Shown: positions 46,397 through 54,391 of the stretch, one piece after another | How positions within the stretch are numbered: the stretch's first letter is position 1 | How the letters are laid out: each line of letters begins with the position of its first letter | Assembly (NCBI GenBank): GCA_025964675.1 | Contig: JAOPYI010000207.1 | Location: forward strand, 19,079-83,078 | Source of the DNA: Sphaerisporangium sp. | GTDB taxonomy: Bacteria; Actinomycetota; Actinomycetes; Streptosporangiales; Streptosporangiaceae | DNA: 64,000 nucleotides | Reading direction: 5' to 3' | Program-made: the position numbers and the translations under genes | Notes under the pieces: generated by a model | What the model was told of the DNA's origin: nothing | What the model saw: only the letters and a program-made list of their open reading frames with translations | The model's database searches: none

Positions 46397-46696
46397 ATGT
46401 CCGCCATAACCCGCGACGAGGTCGCTCACCTCGCCCGGTTGTCCCGGCTGGCGCTGACCGATGCCGAGCTGGGCCACTACGCCGCGCAGCTCGACGTCAT
46501 CATCGGCGCGGTCGCGCGCGTCGCCGAGGTCGCCACCGACGACATCCCGCCGTCCTCACACGCGCTGCCGCTCACGAACGTCTACCGTCCCGACGAGGCG
46601 CGGATGAGCCTGACCCCGGAGCAGGCGCTGGCAGCCGCCCCGGCCGTCGAGAACGACCGTTTCCGCGTCCCGCGCATCCTCGGGGAGGAGGCATGA
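46397..46696 (+). CDS. gatC: Asp/Glu-tRNA(Asn/Gln) amidotransferase subunit C
   Basis: A 99-residue GatC, the small subunit that stabilises GatA in the GatCAB complex. Typical family features are [20 protein letters not shown] at the start and [20 protein letters not shown] followed by [12 protein letters not shown] at the end. Its stop overlaps the gatA start (ATGA). The complex converts Glu-tRNA(Gln) and Asp-tRNA(Asn) to the amidated forms. The window shows no glnS or asnS, consistent with, but not proof of, an indirect charging route. Confidence 0.96.
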   Translation: MSAITRDEVAHLARLSRLALTDAELGHYAAQLDVIIGAVARVAEVATDDIPPSSHALPLTNVYRPDEARMSLTPEQALAAAPAVENDRFRVPRILGEEA

Positions 46697-48183
46697 GTCT
46701 CACCCGCAACACCGCCGCGGAGCTGGGCGCCCTGATCGCCTCCGGCGAGGTGTCGGCCGTCGAGGTCACCCAGGCCCACCTCGACCGCATCGCCGAGGTC
46801 GACCCGCAGGTCCACGCGTTCCTCCACGTCGCCGCCGAGTCCGCTCTGGAGCAGGCGCGCTCCATCGACGCGAGGCGCGCCGCCGGCGAGGAGCTCGGCC
46901 CGCTCGCGGGCGTGCCGATCGCGCACAAGGACGTCTTCACCACCAAGGACATGCCGACCACGGCCGGCTCGAAGATCCTCGAGGGCTACCGCCCGCCGTA
47001 CGACGCGACGGTCACCGCGCGACTGCGCGAGGCCGGTCTGGTGATCATCGGCAAGACCAACCTCGACGAGTTCGCGATGGGCTCCTCCACGGAGAACTCC
47101 GCGTACGGCCCGACGCACAACCCGTGGGACCTCGACCGGATCCCCGGCGGCTCCTCGGGCGGTTCGAGCGCCGCCGTCGCCTCCTACCAGGCACCGCTGT
47201 CCACCGGCACCGACACGGGCGGCTCGATCCGCCAGCCCGCCGCCGTGACCGGCATCGTCGGGATGAAGCCCACCTACGGAGGCTCCTCGCGGTACGGGGT
47301 GATCGCCTTCGCCTCGTCGCTGGACACGCCGGGCCCGTTCGCCCGCAACGTGCTCGACGCCGCCCTGCTGCACGAGGCGTTCTCCGGTCACGACGTCATG
47401 GACACCACCTCGATCCACGCCGAGGTGCCGCCCGTCGTCGAGGCCGCGCGCCGCGCCGACGTCTCCGGGCTGCGCGTCGGCGTGGTGAAGGAGTTCGCGG
47501 GCGAGGGATACCAGCCGGGCGTGCTCGCCCGCTTCCGGGAGGCCGTCGACCTGCTGGAGTCCCTGGGCGCCAAGGTCGTCGAGGTCTCCTGCCCGAGCTT
47601 CACCTACGCCCTCCCGGCCTACTACCTCATCGCCCCGTCGGAGTGCTCGTCCAACCTCGCCAGGTTCGACGGCATGCGCTACGGGCTGCGCGTCGGCGAC
47701 GACGGCACCCACAGCGCCGAGGAGGTCATGGCGCTGACCCGGGCCGCCGGGTTCGGCCCCGAGGTCAAGCGGCGCATCATGCTCGGCACCTACGCTTTGT
47801 CGAGCGGTTACTACGACGCCTACTACGGCTCCGCCCAGAAGGTCCGCACGCTGATCTCGCGTGACTTCGAGGCGGCCTTCCACCAGGTGGACGTCCTGGT
47901 CTCGCCGACCACGCCCACCACCGCGTTCCCGATCGGCGAGCGTGCCGACGACCCCATGGCGATGTATCTCGCCGACCTGTGCACGATCCCGGCCAACCTG
48001 GCCGGCAACGCCGCCATCTCCGTGCCATGCGGCCTCGCCGAGGAGGACGGCCTCCCGGTCGGCCTCCAGATCATGGCCCCGGTCCTCGGCGACGAACGCT
48101 GCTACCGCGTGGGCGCCGCCCTCGAGAAGGCATTCGAGGACCGCTGGGGCGGCCCGCTGCTGAAGGAGGCTCCGTCCCTGTGA
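46693..48183 (+). CDS. gatA: Asp/Glu-tRNA(Asn/Gln) amidotransferase subunit A
   Basis: A 496-residue amidase-signature subunit that hydrolyses glutamine to supply ammonia. The Ser-cisSer-Lys triad is visible: Lys in [20 protein letters not shown], serines in [16 protein letters not shown] and [20 protein letters not shown]. Length is normal. It is coupled to gatC upstream by ATGA and to gatB downstream by GTGA. Confidence 0.98.
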   Translation: MSLTRNTAAELGALIASGEVSAVEVTQAHLDRIAEVDPQVHAFLHVAAESALEQARSIDARRAAGEELGPLAGVPIAHKDVFTTKDMPTTAGSKILEGYRPPYDATVTARLREAGLVIIGKTNLDEFAMGSSTENSAYGPTHNPWDLDRIPGGSSGGSSAAVASYQAPLSTGTDTGGSIRQPAAVTGIVGMKPTYGGSSRYGVIAFASSLDTPGPFARNVLDAALLHEAFSGHDVMDTTSIHAEVPPVVEAARRADVSGLRVGVVKEFAGEGYQPGVLARFREAVDLLESLGAKVVEVSCPSFTYALPAYYLIAPSECSSNLARFDGMRYGLRVGDDGTHSAEEVMALTRAAGFGPEVKRRIMLGTYALSSGYYDAYYGSAQKVRTLISRDFEAAFHQVDVLVSPTTPTTAFPIGERADDPMAMYLADLCTIPANLAGNAAISVPCGLAEEDGLPVGLQIMAPVLGDERCYRVGAALEKAFEDRWGGPLLKEAPSL

Positions 48184-49688
48184 CCACGACCAACACCGTC
48201 ATGCCGTACGACGAGGCGTTGGAGCGCTTTGAGCCGGTGATCGGCCTGGAGACCCACGTCGAGCTGGGCACGACGTCGAAGATGTTCTGCGGGTGCCCGA
48301 CGACCTTCGGCGCGCCGCCCAACACGCACGTCTGCCCGGTCTGCCTGGCACTGCCCGGCGCGCTGCCGGTGGCGAACGACAAGGCTATCGAGTCGACGAT
48401 CCGCATCGGTCTGGCGCTGAACTGCACCATCGCCGAGTGGTGCCGCTTCGCCCGGAAGAACTACTTCTATCCGGACATGCCGAAGAACTACCAGATCAGC
48501 CAGTATGACGAGCCGCTGTGCACCAACGGCTACCTCGACGTCGAGGTGGACGGCCGGACGGTCAGGGTCGAGATCGAGCGGGTCCACCTCGAGGAGGACA
48601 CCGGCAAGTCCACCCACGTGGGCGGTGCCACCGGCCGCATCCAGGGCGCCGACTACTCCATCGTCGACTACAACCGGGCCGGCATCCCGCTGGTGGAGAT
48701 CGTCACCAAGCCCGTCGAGGGCACCGACCGGCTCGCCCCCGAGGTCGCGAAGGCGTACGTCACCGAGCTGCGCGAGGTGATGCGCACGCTGGGGGTGTCC
48801 GACGTCCGCATGGAGGAAGGCTCCCTGCGGTGCGACGTCAACGTCTCGCTGATGCCACGCGGGTCCACCGTCTGGGGCACCCGCACCGAGACCAAGAACG
48901 TCAACTCCCTGCGCAGCGTCGAGCGGGCGGTGCACGGCGAGATCGAGCGGCAGGCGGCGATCCTCGCCGACGGCGGCAGGATCGTCCAGGAGACCCGCCA
49001 CTTCCACGAGGACACCGGCGCCACCACGCCCGGCAGGTCGAAGGAGGAGGCGCAGGACTATCGCTACTTCCCCGAGCCCGACCTGCTGCCGATCGCCCCT
49101 ACCCCCGAGTGGGTGGAGGAGCTGCGGTCGGAGCTTCCCGAGCTGCCGACCGTGCGGCGCAGGCGGCTGCAGGCCGAGTGGGGCGTCTCCGACCTCGACA
49201 TGACGGCGATGCACAACGCCGACGCCGTCGCCCTGGTTGAGGCGACGGTCCTGGCCGGCGTCCCCGCCGCCGACGCCCGCAAGTGGTGGATGGGCGAGCT
49301 GGCGCGTCGCGCCAACGAGTCCGGCACGTCCCTCGCCGTCCTGCCGATCACGCCCGAGCAGATCGCCCGGGTGGTCCAGCTCGTGGCCTCCGGCGCGCTG
49401 AACGACAAGCTGGCCCGCCAGGTGCTCGAGGGCGTGCTCGCGGGGGAGGGCTCCCCTGACGAGGTCGTCGAGGCCCGTGGCCTGCGGATCGTCAGCGACG
49501 AGGGCGAGCTCTCCTCGATCATCGACAAGGTGCTGTCCGCGAACGCCGACGCGGCGGACAAGGTGCGCTCCGGCAAGATCGCCGCAGTGGGCGCGCTGGT
49601 CGGCGGCGTGATGAAGGCCAGCAGGGGCAAGGCGGACGCCGGCCGCGCCCGCGAGCTGATCCTCGAGAAGCTCGGCGTCTCCGAATAG
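48180..49688 (+). CDS. gatB: Asp/Glu-tRNA(Asn/Gln) amidotransferase subunit B
   Basis: A 502-residue GatB, the kinase/transamidase subunit that binds the tRNA. It shows [20 protein letters not shown] with [20 protein letters not shown] (zinc/ligand region), [20 protein letters not shown], and the C-terminal YqeY-like helical tail. GTG 48180 overlaps the gatA stop (GTGA). A 12-bp hairpin follows the stop codon, ending the gatCAB operon. Confidence 0.98.
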   Translation: MTTTNTVMPYDEALERFEPVIGLETHVELGTTSKMFCGCPTTFGAPPNTHVCPVCLALPGALPVANDKAIESTIRIGLALNCTIAEWCRFARKNYFYPDMPKNYQISQYDEPLCTNGYLDVEVDGRTVRVEIERVHLEEDTGKSTHVGGATGRIQGADYSIVDYNRAGIPLVEIVTKPVEGTDRLAPEVAKAYVTELREVMRTLGVSDVRMEEGSLRCDVNVSLMPRGSTVWGTRTETKNVNSLRSVERAVHGEIERQAAILADGGRIVQETRHFHEDTGATTPGRSKEEAQDYRYFPEPDLLPIAPTPEWVEELRSELPELPTVRRRRLQAEWGVSDLDMTAMHNADAVALVEATVLAGVPAADARKWWMGELARRANESGTSLAVLPITPEQIARVVQLVASGALNDKLARQVLEGVLAGEGSPDEVVEARGLRIVSDEGELSSIIDKVLSANADAADKVRSGKIAAVGALVGGVMKASRGKADAGRARELILEKLGVSE

Positions 49689-49712
49689 GCACGCCCGCCC
49701 GGGCACGCGTAC

Positions 49713-49739
49713 GGGCTCCGCGAACGTTTCGCGGGGCCC
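49713..49739. terminator. gatCAB terminator
   Basis: GGGCTCCGCGAA-CGT-TTCGCGGGGCCC is a 12-bp stem with one G-T wobble and a 3-base loop, beginning 24 bases after the gatB stop. Confidence 0.7.
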
Positions 49740-49877
49740 TCCGTACTTGGTACGAGGTTCATCCGTAATCCATGGTACGTGGGACTGAATTCATCCAGCG
49801 ATGTAGAAGAATTTGCGAGTGTCGTTGGTTTAGGGTGATGCGGGGGAAATCGGTACGGAGCGGGAGGAGACGAGGGC

Positions 49878-52022
49878 GTGCGGAACGCCGGAGCGTCCAT
49901 CGACCCGCCGCCCGACCCGTTCGCGGCGGTGCGTCCGGACTCCCCAGTCGTGTTGCCCGCCCACCGGCAGTATTCCAAGGACAGCTCGCCGGAACGTCCG
50001 GCCGGGCGCAAGAAGCTTCCTCCCGGCGTCTCCCCGCTTCCGCCTGGCGTGTCCCCCGGTATCTTCCCGCCGACGTCCTCGCCCGGCGGCCAGCCAGGCG
50101 TGACCCTGCCTCCTCCGGCGCCCGCCCAGCCGTGGCCGATGACCGCGAGCGTGCGAGTCCGCCGGAGCGGTGACGATCCGAAGGTCGAGCCGTCGGTCGT
50201 CATCGTGCCCGAGCCGCCGGAGAGCAGGAACAGGCTGCGCCTCCTCCTGCTCCTCACGGGCGGGCTGACCTTCCTCTTCCTGCTGGCCTACGGAATCCCC
50301 GCCACGTACATGTGGGGCAGGGTGCTGCCCGGCACCTACGTCGCGGGCGTGCGCATCGGCGGTCTGACCGAGACGGCGGCTATCGACCGCGTCCATCAGC
50401 GCTTCGACGGGAAGGACCAGCAGTCCCTCGGTCTCATGCTGAACGGCAGGCGGGTGGCCGTGCTCGACCCGCGCGACGCCGGGCTGACGATCGACGTCGA
50501 GGCCACGGTCGCCGACGCGCAGACCGGGTTCCCCACCCCTTTCGCCGTCTGGCAGGCGCTCATCGGAGAGCGTGACCTGCCGCTCCGGGTCTCGCTGAAC
50601 CCGACCAAGCTCGCCCAGCGGGTGCGCAAGGTGGCCAAGACGATCGACCGGCCGGCCCGCGAGGGATCGATCGTCTACAGGGGCACCACGCCGCAGATCG
50701 TCCCCCCCAAGGAGGGGCTGGTCCTGGACCAGCGGGCCGCCGCGGAGGCGATCAAGCGGGCTTTCGTGGAGGCGCCGGCGTCCGTCTCGTTGCCCGTCTC
50801 TCTCGCACGGCCGAGGGCGGCCAAGGCGGCGTTCGACGGCACCCTCACGGCGGCCCGCCGCGCCGTGGCGGCGCCGATCACGCTCGCGAACGGCGGCAGG
50901 CACGTGCGCCTCACCCCGCCCGTCATCGCGGCGAACCTCACCTTCCTGGCGGACGATCGCGGGGCGGTGCGCCCGCAGTTCCAGGCCCAGAAGGCGGTCA
51001 CCGGCTTGGAGGCCAGGCTCGTCGGCGTCGCCGAGGCGCCGCGCGAGGCGGGGTTCGTCATCGACAACGGCGCCCCGAGGCTGGTGCACGCCCGGACGGG
51101 CAAGGGCGTCGACGCCACCCAGCTCACCGCGGCCGTGGCCAAGGTGATCACCGGCGGCGGAAGCCGGACCATCCCGGTGTCCCTCGCCGTCATCCAGCCC
51201 TCCCTCACCGACGAGGGCGCCATGAAGCTCGGCGTGAAGGAGAAGGTCGGCGAGTTCACGACGCAGTTCCCCTGCTGCGCCGCCAGGGTGACCAACATCC
51301 AGAAGGCAGCCGACCTCGTGGACGGCCTACTGGTGAGGCCTGGGCAGACGTTCTCGCTGAACGAGGTGATCCAGGACCCGGACGCCGCTCGCGGGTTCGT
51401 CCCGGCCCAGGCCATCGAGGACGATCACCTGGTGGTCGCCATGGGCGGGGGCATCTCGCAGTTCGCGACGACCATGTACAACGCGGCGTTCTTCGCGGGG
51501 CTGGAAGACGTCGAGCACACGGCGAACCCGTTCTACGTCGCGCGGTATCCTGCCGGCCGGGACGCGGCGGTGTCGTATCCGGACCAGGATCTGCGGTGGC
51601 GGAACGACACCGAGTACGGAGTGATGATCAAGGTCTCGTACACCGGCACATCCGTCACGGTGGACCTGTGGAGCACGCGGAAGTACGACAGGATCGGGGC
51701 CGAGACCTCCGGCCGGTCGGAGGTGACCCAGCCGGACACCAACTCGGACAACGCTCCCGGCTGCATCCCGATGGAAGGCGGGCCGGGATTCACGGTCACG
51801 GTCACCCGGGCCTTCTACATGGGCGGCAAGGTCTTCAAGCGTGACCGGCCGCAGACCACGGTGTACCAGCCCCAGCAGAAGGTGGTCTGCGACCAGGGTG
51901 GGCCGTCCACGCCGGACGGGACGGCGAGGCGAGACCGTCCGAACGGGCAGGACGCCGGCAAGGTCGCCAGCCCAGGATGGACCATCGAGAGCACCCCGCA
52001 ACCCACGCCTCCTCCTCGATAG
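49878..52022 (+). CDS. Membrane-anchored VanW-family protein
   Basis: A 714-residue protein. A cytoplasmic Pro-rich N terminus (about 1-110, with two PPGVSP units) is followed by a single membrane span at about 119-142. The external part has repeated peptidoglycan-binding-4-like modules (GTYVAGVRIGGLTETAAIDR opens the first). The VanW domain follows at about 440-610 (LVRPGQTFSLNEVIQDPD and VAMGGGISQFATTMYNAAFF). A Pro-rich tail ends it. VanW domains occur in cell-wall proteins, including vancomycin-resistance loci, but their function is not settled. The GTG at 49878 has GGAGGAG upstream; a TAGGGT at 49831-49836 is a plausible -10. Confidence 0.88.
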   Translation: MRNAGASIDPPPDPFAAVRPDSPVVLPAHRQYSKDSSPERPAGRKKLPPGVSPLPPGVSPGIFPPTSSPGGQPGVTLPPPAPAQPWPMTASVRVRRSGDDPKVEPSVVIVPEPPESRNRLRLLLLLTGGLTFLFLLAYGIPATYMWGRVLPGTYVAGVRIGGLTETAAIDRVHQRFDGKDQQSLGLMLNGRRVAVLDPRDAGLTIDVEATVADAQTGFPTPFAVWQALIGERDLPLRVSLNPTKLAQRVRKVAKTIDRPAREGSIVYRGTTPQIVPPKEGLVLDQRAAAEAIKRAFVEAPASVSLPVSLARPRAAKAAFDGTLTAARRAVAAPITLANGGRHVRLTPPVIAANLTFLADDRGAVRPQFQAQKAVTGLEARLVGVAEAPREAGFVIDNGAPRLVHARTGKGVDATQLTAAVAKVITGGGSRTIPVSLAVIQPSLTDEGAMKLGVKEKVGEFTTQFPCCAARVTNIQKAADLVDGLLVRPGQTFSLNEVIQDPDAARGFVPAQAIEDDHLVVAMGGGISQFATTMYNAAFFAGLEDVEHTANPFYVARYPAGRDAAVSYPDQDLRWRNDTEYGVMIKVSYTGTSVTVDLWSTRKYDRIGAETSGRSEVTQPDTNSDNAPGCIPMEGGPGFTVTVTRAFYMGGKVFKRDRPQTTVYQPQQKVVCDQGGPSTPDGTARRDRPNGQDAGKVASPGWTIESTPQPTPPPR

Positions 52023-52023
52023 G

Positions 52024-53151
52024 TCACTGTATGGGGATGACGAGGATGCGGTCGTCACCCTTCTTGGGCGAGCCCCGCCCGTCCTTGTTGCTGGTGCTCA
52101 CGTACAGAGTGCCGTCGGGAGACGCGGCCACGGCCCGAAGCCGGCCGTACCGCCCCTCGAACCGGGCGATCGGCCTCCCCACCCGGCCGTCGCCGGACAG
52201 CGGGATCTGCCAGAGCCGTGTCCCGCGCAGCGCCGCCACCCACAGGGACCCGCCGGCGTACGCCATGCCGGACGGGGAAGCCTCGTCGGTGGACCAGGTC
52301 AGAAGAGGGTCGACGTACCCGTCCCCGCCGCCGAAGCCCTCGACCTGCGGCCAGCCGTAGTTCTTGCCCTTCTTGATCAGGTTGACCTCGTCGTAGGTGT
52401 TCTGGCCGAACTCGGAGGCGTACATGCGGCCGGAGGGGTCCCACGCCATGCCCTGCACGTTGCGGTGGCCGTAGCTCCAGATCACGTTCTGGAACGGGTT
52501 GCCGGGGGCGGCCTTCCCGTCCATGGTCATGCGCAGGATCTTGCCGCCCAGCGAGCCGAGGGCCTGGGCGAGGTGCCGGTCACCGGTCTCGCCCGTCGAG
52601 GCGTACAGGTATCCGTCGGGGCCGAACGCGAGCCGCCCGCCGTTGTGGATGCTTCCCTTGGGGATACCGCTGAGGATCGTGGTCGCGTCCGTCAAGCCGG
52701 TGTCGTAGCGGTAGCGGACGATGCGGTTCTCGGTCGCAGCCGTGAAATATACGAAAATATAGTGATCTTGCGTGAACTTGGGTGACACCGCGACGCCGAG
52801 CAGGCCGCCCTCCCCGCTGGCGGACACGCCCTCGACGACTCCCACCGGGGTCGTCTTCCCGGCTGAACTCACCCGCAGCAGGCGCGCGGAGTCGCGCTCG
52901 GTCACCAGCGCGTCCCCGCCGGGCAGGAACGCGATCGCCCACGGCACGGTCAGCCCCTCGACCAGCGTGCGGGGGGTCGACGGCGTCCCCTGGGGAAGGG
53001 CGCTCGCCAGCGGGGACGGCGTGCCGTTCCCGTCCACGCGCTCCGCCGTGCCAGGCGTGCACCCGGCCACCAGGACGGCCGCGGTGACGGTCGCGGCCAG
53101 TGCTCGCCTCCAGGACGTGCCACCGGATGAACGAAAGGATCGAATCAACAT
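52024..53151 (-). CDS. PQQ-dependent sugar dehydrogenase-like lipoprotein
   Basis: A 375-residue exported lipoprotein with a glucose/sorbosone dehydrogenase beta-propeller. The lipobox is TAAVLVAGCTPG, with Cys31 the acylated residue. Propeller signatures are LTVPWAIAFLPGGDALVTER, GSIHNGGRLAFGPDGYLYAS (catalytic-region His) and VIWSYGHRNVQGMAWDPSGR. Related soluble enzymes oxidise aldoses with PQQ, but many bacterial members have unproven activity. ATG 53151 has an excellent GGAGGAGG 6 bases upstream. It converges with the VanW gene (stop codons 1 base apart) and diverges from the hydroxyacid dehydrogenase. Confidence 0.9.
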   Translation of the reverse strand: MLIRSFRSSGGTSWRRALAATVTAAVLVAGCTPGTAERVDGNGTPSPLASALPQGTPSTPRTLVEGLTVPWAIAFLPGGDALVTERDSARLLRVSSAGKTTPVGVVEGVSASGEGGLLGVAVSPKFTQDHYIFVYFTAATENRIVRYRYDTGLTDATTILSGIPKGSIHNGGRLAFGPDGYLYASTGETGDRHLAQALGSLGGKILRMTMDGKAAPGNPFQNVIWSYGHRNVQGMAWDPSGRMYASEFGQNTYDEVNLIKKGKNYGWPQVEGFGGGDGYVDPLLTWSTDEASPSGMAYAGGSLWVAALRGTRLWQIPLSGDGRVGRPIARFEGRYGRLRAVAASPDGTLYVSTSNKDGRGSPKKGDDRILVIPIQ

Positions 53152-53219
53152 ATTGGACCTCCTCCGTGACTCCATACTCCTGCCCGGGTCACGAGGTTCC
53201 CGGCCTCCGAGGGGGTCGT

Positions 53220-53225
53220 TAGGGT
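53220..53225 (+). promoter_or_regulatory. -10 box of the hydroxyacid dehydrogenase gene
   Basis: TAGGGT ends 8 bases before ATG 53234, with no ribosome binding site between; a leaderless transcript is likely. Confidence 0.5.
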
Positions 53226-53233
53226 TAACGGTC

Positions 53234-54139
53234 ATGAAGATTTGGGCTCCCTCGCAGGCCGTCGCCGAAGTCCTGACCGATCTGCCCGAGGTGGAATGCG
53301 TGGTTTACGACGGCGGCTCGCCGCCCGAGGGGGCCGAGGACGTCGAGGTCTGGATCCCCCCGTTGATGCCGCCGCGCCCGACCCCGGAGCTCCTCCGCCG
53401 GATGACGAAGCTCCGCCTGCTTCAGACGGTGACGGCCGGTGTGGAGGCGTACCGGCCCCACCTGCCCGAGGGGGTCGTCCTTTGCAACGCCCGGGGGGTG
53501 CACGAGGCCGGGACCGCCGAGTGGGCCGTCGGCGCGATGATCGCCGTGCTGCGGGACTTTCCCGCCTTCACGTCCGCCCAGGAGCGCGGCGAGTGGACGT
53601 ACCACCACACCGGCGTGCTGGCCGACGCCACCGTGCTGATCCTTGGGTACGGCTCCATCGGCCAGGCCCTGGAGCGCCGGCTCGACGGGTTCGAGGTGGA
53701 CGTCGTCCGGGTGGCCAAGACCGCCCGCGAAGGCGTGCACGGCGAGGACGAGCTTCCCCGTCTGTTGCCCGAGGCCGATGTGGTGGTCCTCCTGGTGCCC
53801 TCGACCTCCGGCACGGCGGGCCTGGTCGACGCGGGGTTCCTCGCCCGGATGAAGGACGGCGCGGTGCTTGTCAACGCGGCCAGGGGCCCGGTCGTCGACA
53901 CCGGCGCCCTCGTCACCGAGCTTCGGCGCGGCCGGCTCCGGGCGGCCCTCGACGTGACCGACCCCGAACCCCTTCCTGAGGGTCACCCTCTGTGGACCGC
54001 GCCGGGGGTCTTCATCACCCCGCACGTGGCCGGCAGCACCCCCGCCTCGATACGGCGCGCGCGCAAGCTCGTACGGTCTCAAATGCTGAGATATCTGTCC
54101 GGTGAACCGCTGAACAACGTGATCACGGGGTCCTACTGA
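53234..54139 (+). CDS. NAD(P)-dependent D-2-hydroxyacid dehydrogenase
   Basis: A 301-residue dehydrogenase of the D-isomer-specific family. The Rossmann motif is ATVLILGYGSIGQALERRLD. The catalytic Arg is in GAVLVNAARGPVVDTGALVT, the Glu in DVTDPEPLPEGHPLWTAPG and the His in FITPHVAGSTPASI. At about 300 residues and with no ACT domain it is not SerA; phosphoglycerate, hydroxypyruvate or similar 2-oxoacids are possible substrates. From memory, a gene of this kind lies between gatB and ilvB in other actinobacteria. Confidence 0.93.
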   Translation: MKIWAPSQAVAEVLTDLPEVECVVYDGGSPPEGAEDVEVWIPPLMPPRPTPELLRRMTKLRLLQTVTAGVEAYRPHLPEGVVLCNARGVHEAGTAEWAVGAMIAVLRDFPAFTSAQERGEWTYHHTGVLADATVLILGYGSIGQALERRLDGFEVDVVRVAKTAREGVHGEDELPRLLPEADVVVLLVPSTSGTAGLVDAGFLARMKDGAVLVNAARGPVVDTGALVTELRRGRLRAALDVTDPEPLPEGHPLWTAPGVFITPHVAGSTPASIRRARKLVRSQMLRYLSGEPLNNVITGSY

Positions 54140-54391
54140 TCCGCTTGACTCATCTTTCTGACTCGTAACGATAGGAAAGCAAACCCAGACCGTGGCTGCC
54201 TCGTGACCTCTGCTGCGTAGCGTGAACCTCACCGCGCCACCGTTCGGAAGGCGCAGCGGCGGTTATCAGATCGGTGACGACTGGGCGGTTGTCGCCTCCT
54301 CCGCCGCCGGGCGGGCGCGACACTGGCGACGTGACAGGGATGAACCGCATGGGCGACGACGTTGCACGGCCTTCGTGACCCAAGGGTCCCG

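Noticed and set aside
54330..54379. A short ATG-started frame before the PAS-GGDEF-EAL gene, as a leader peptide
   Set aside because: Sixteen codons or fewer, with no cluster of regulatory codons and no following attenuator hairpin.
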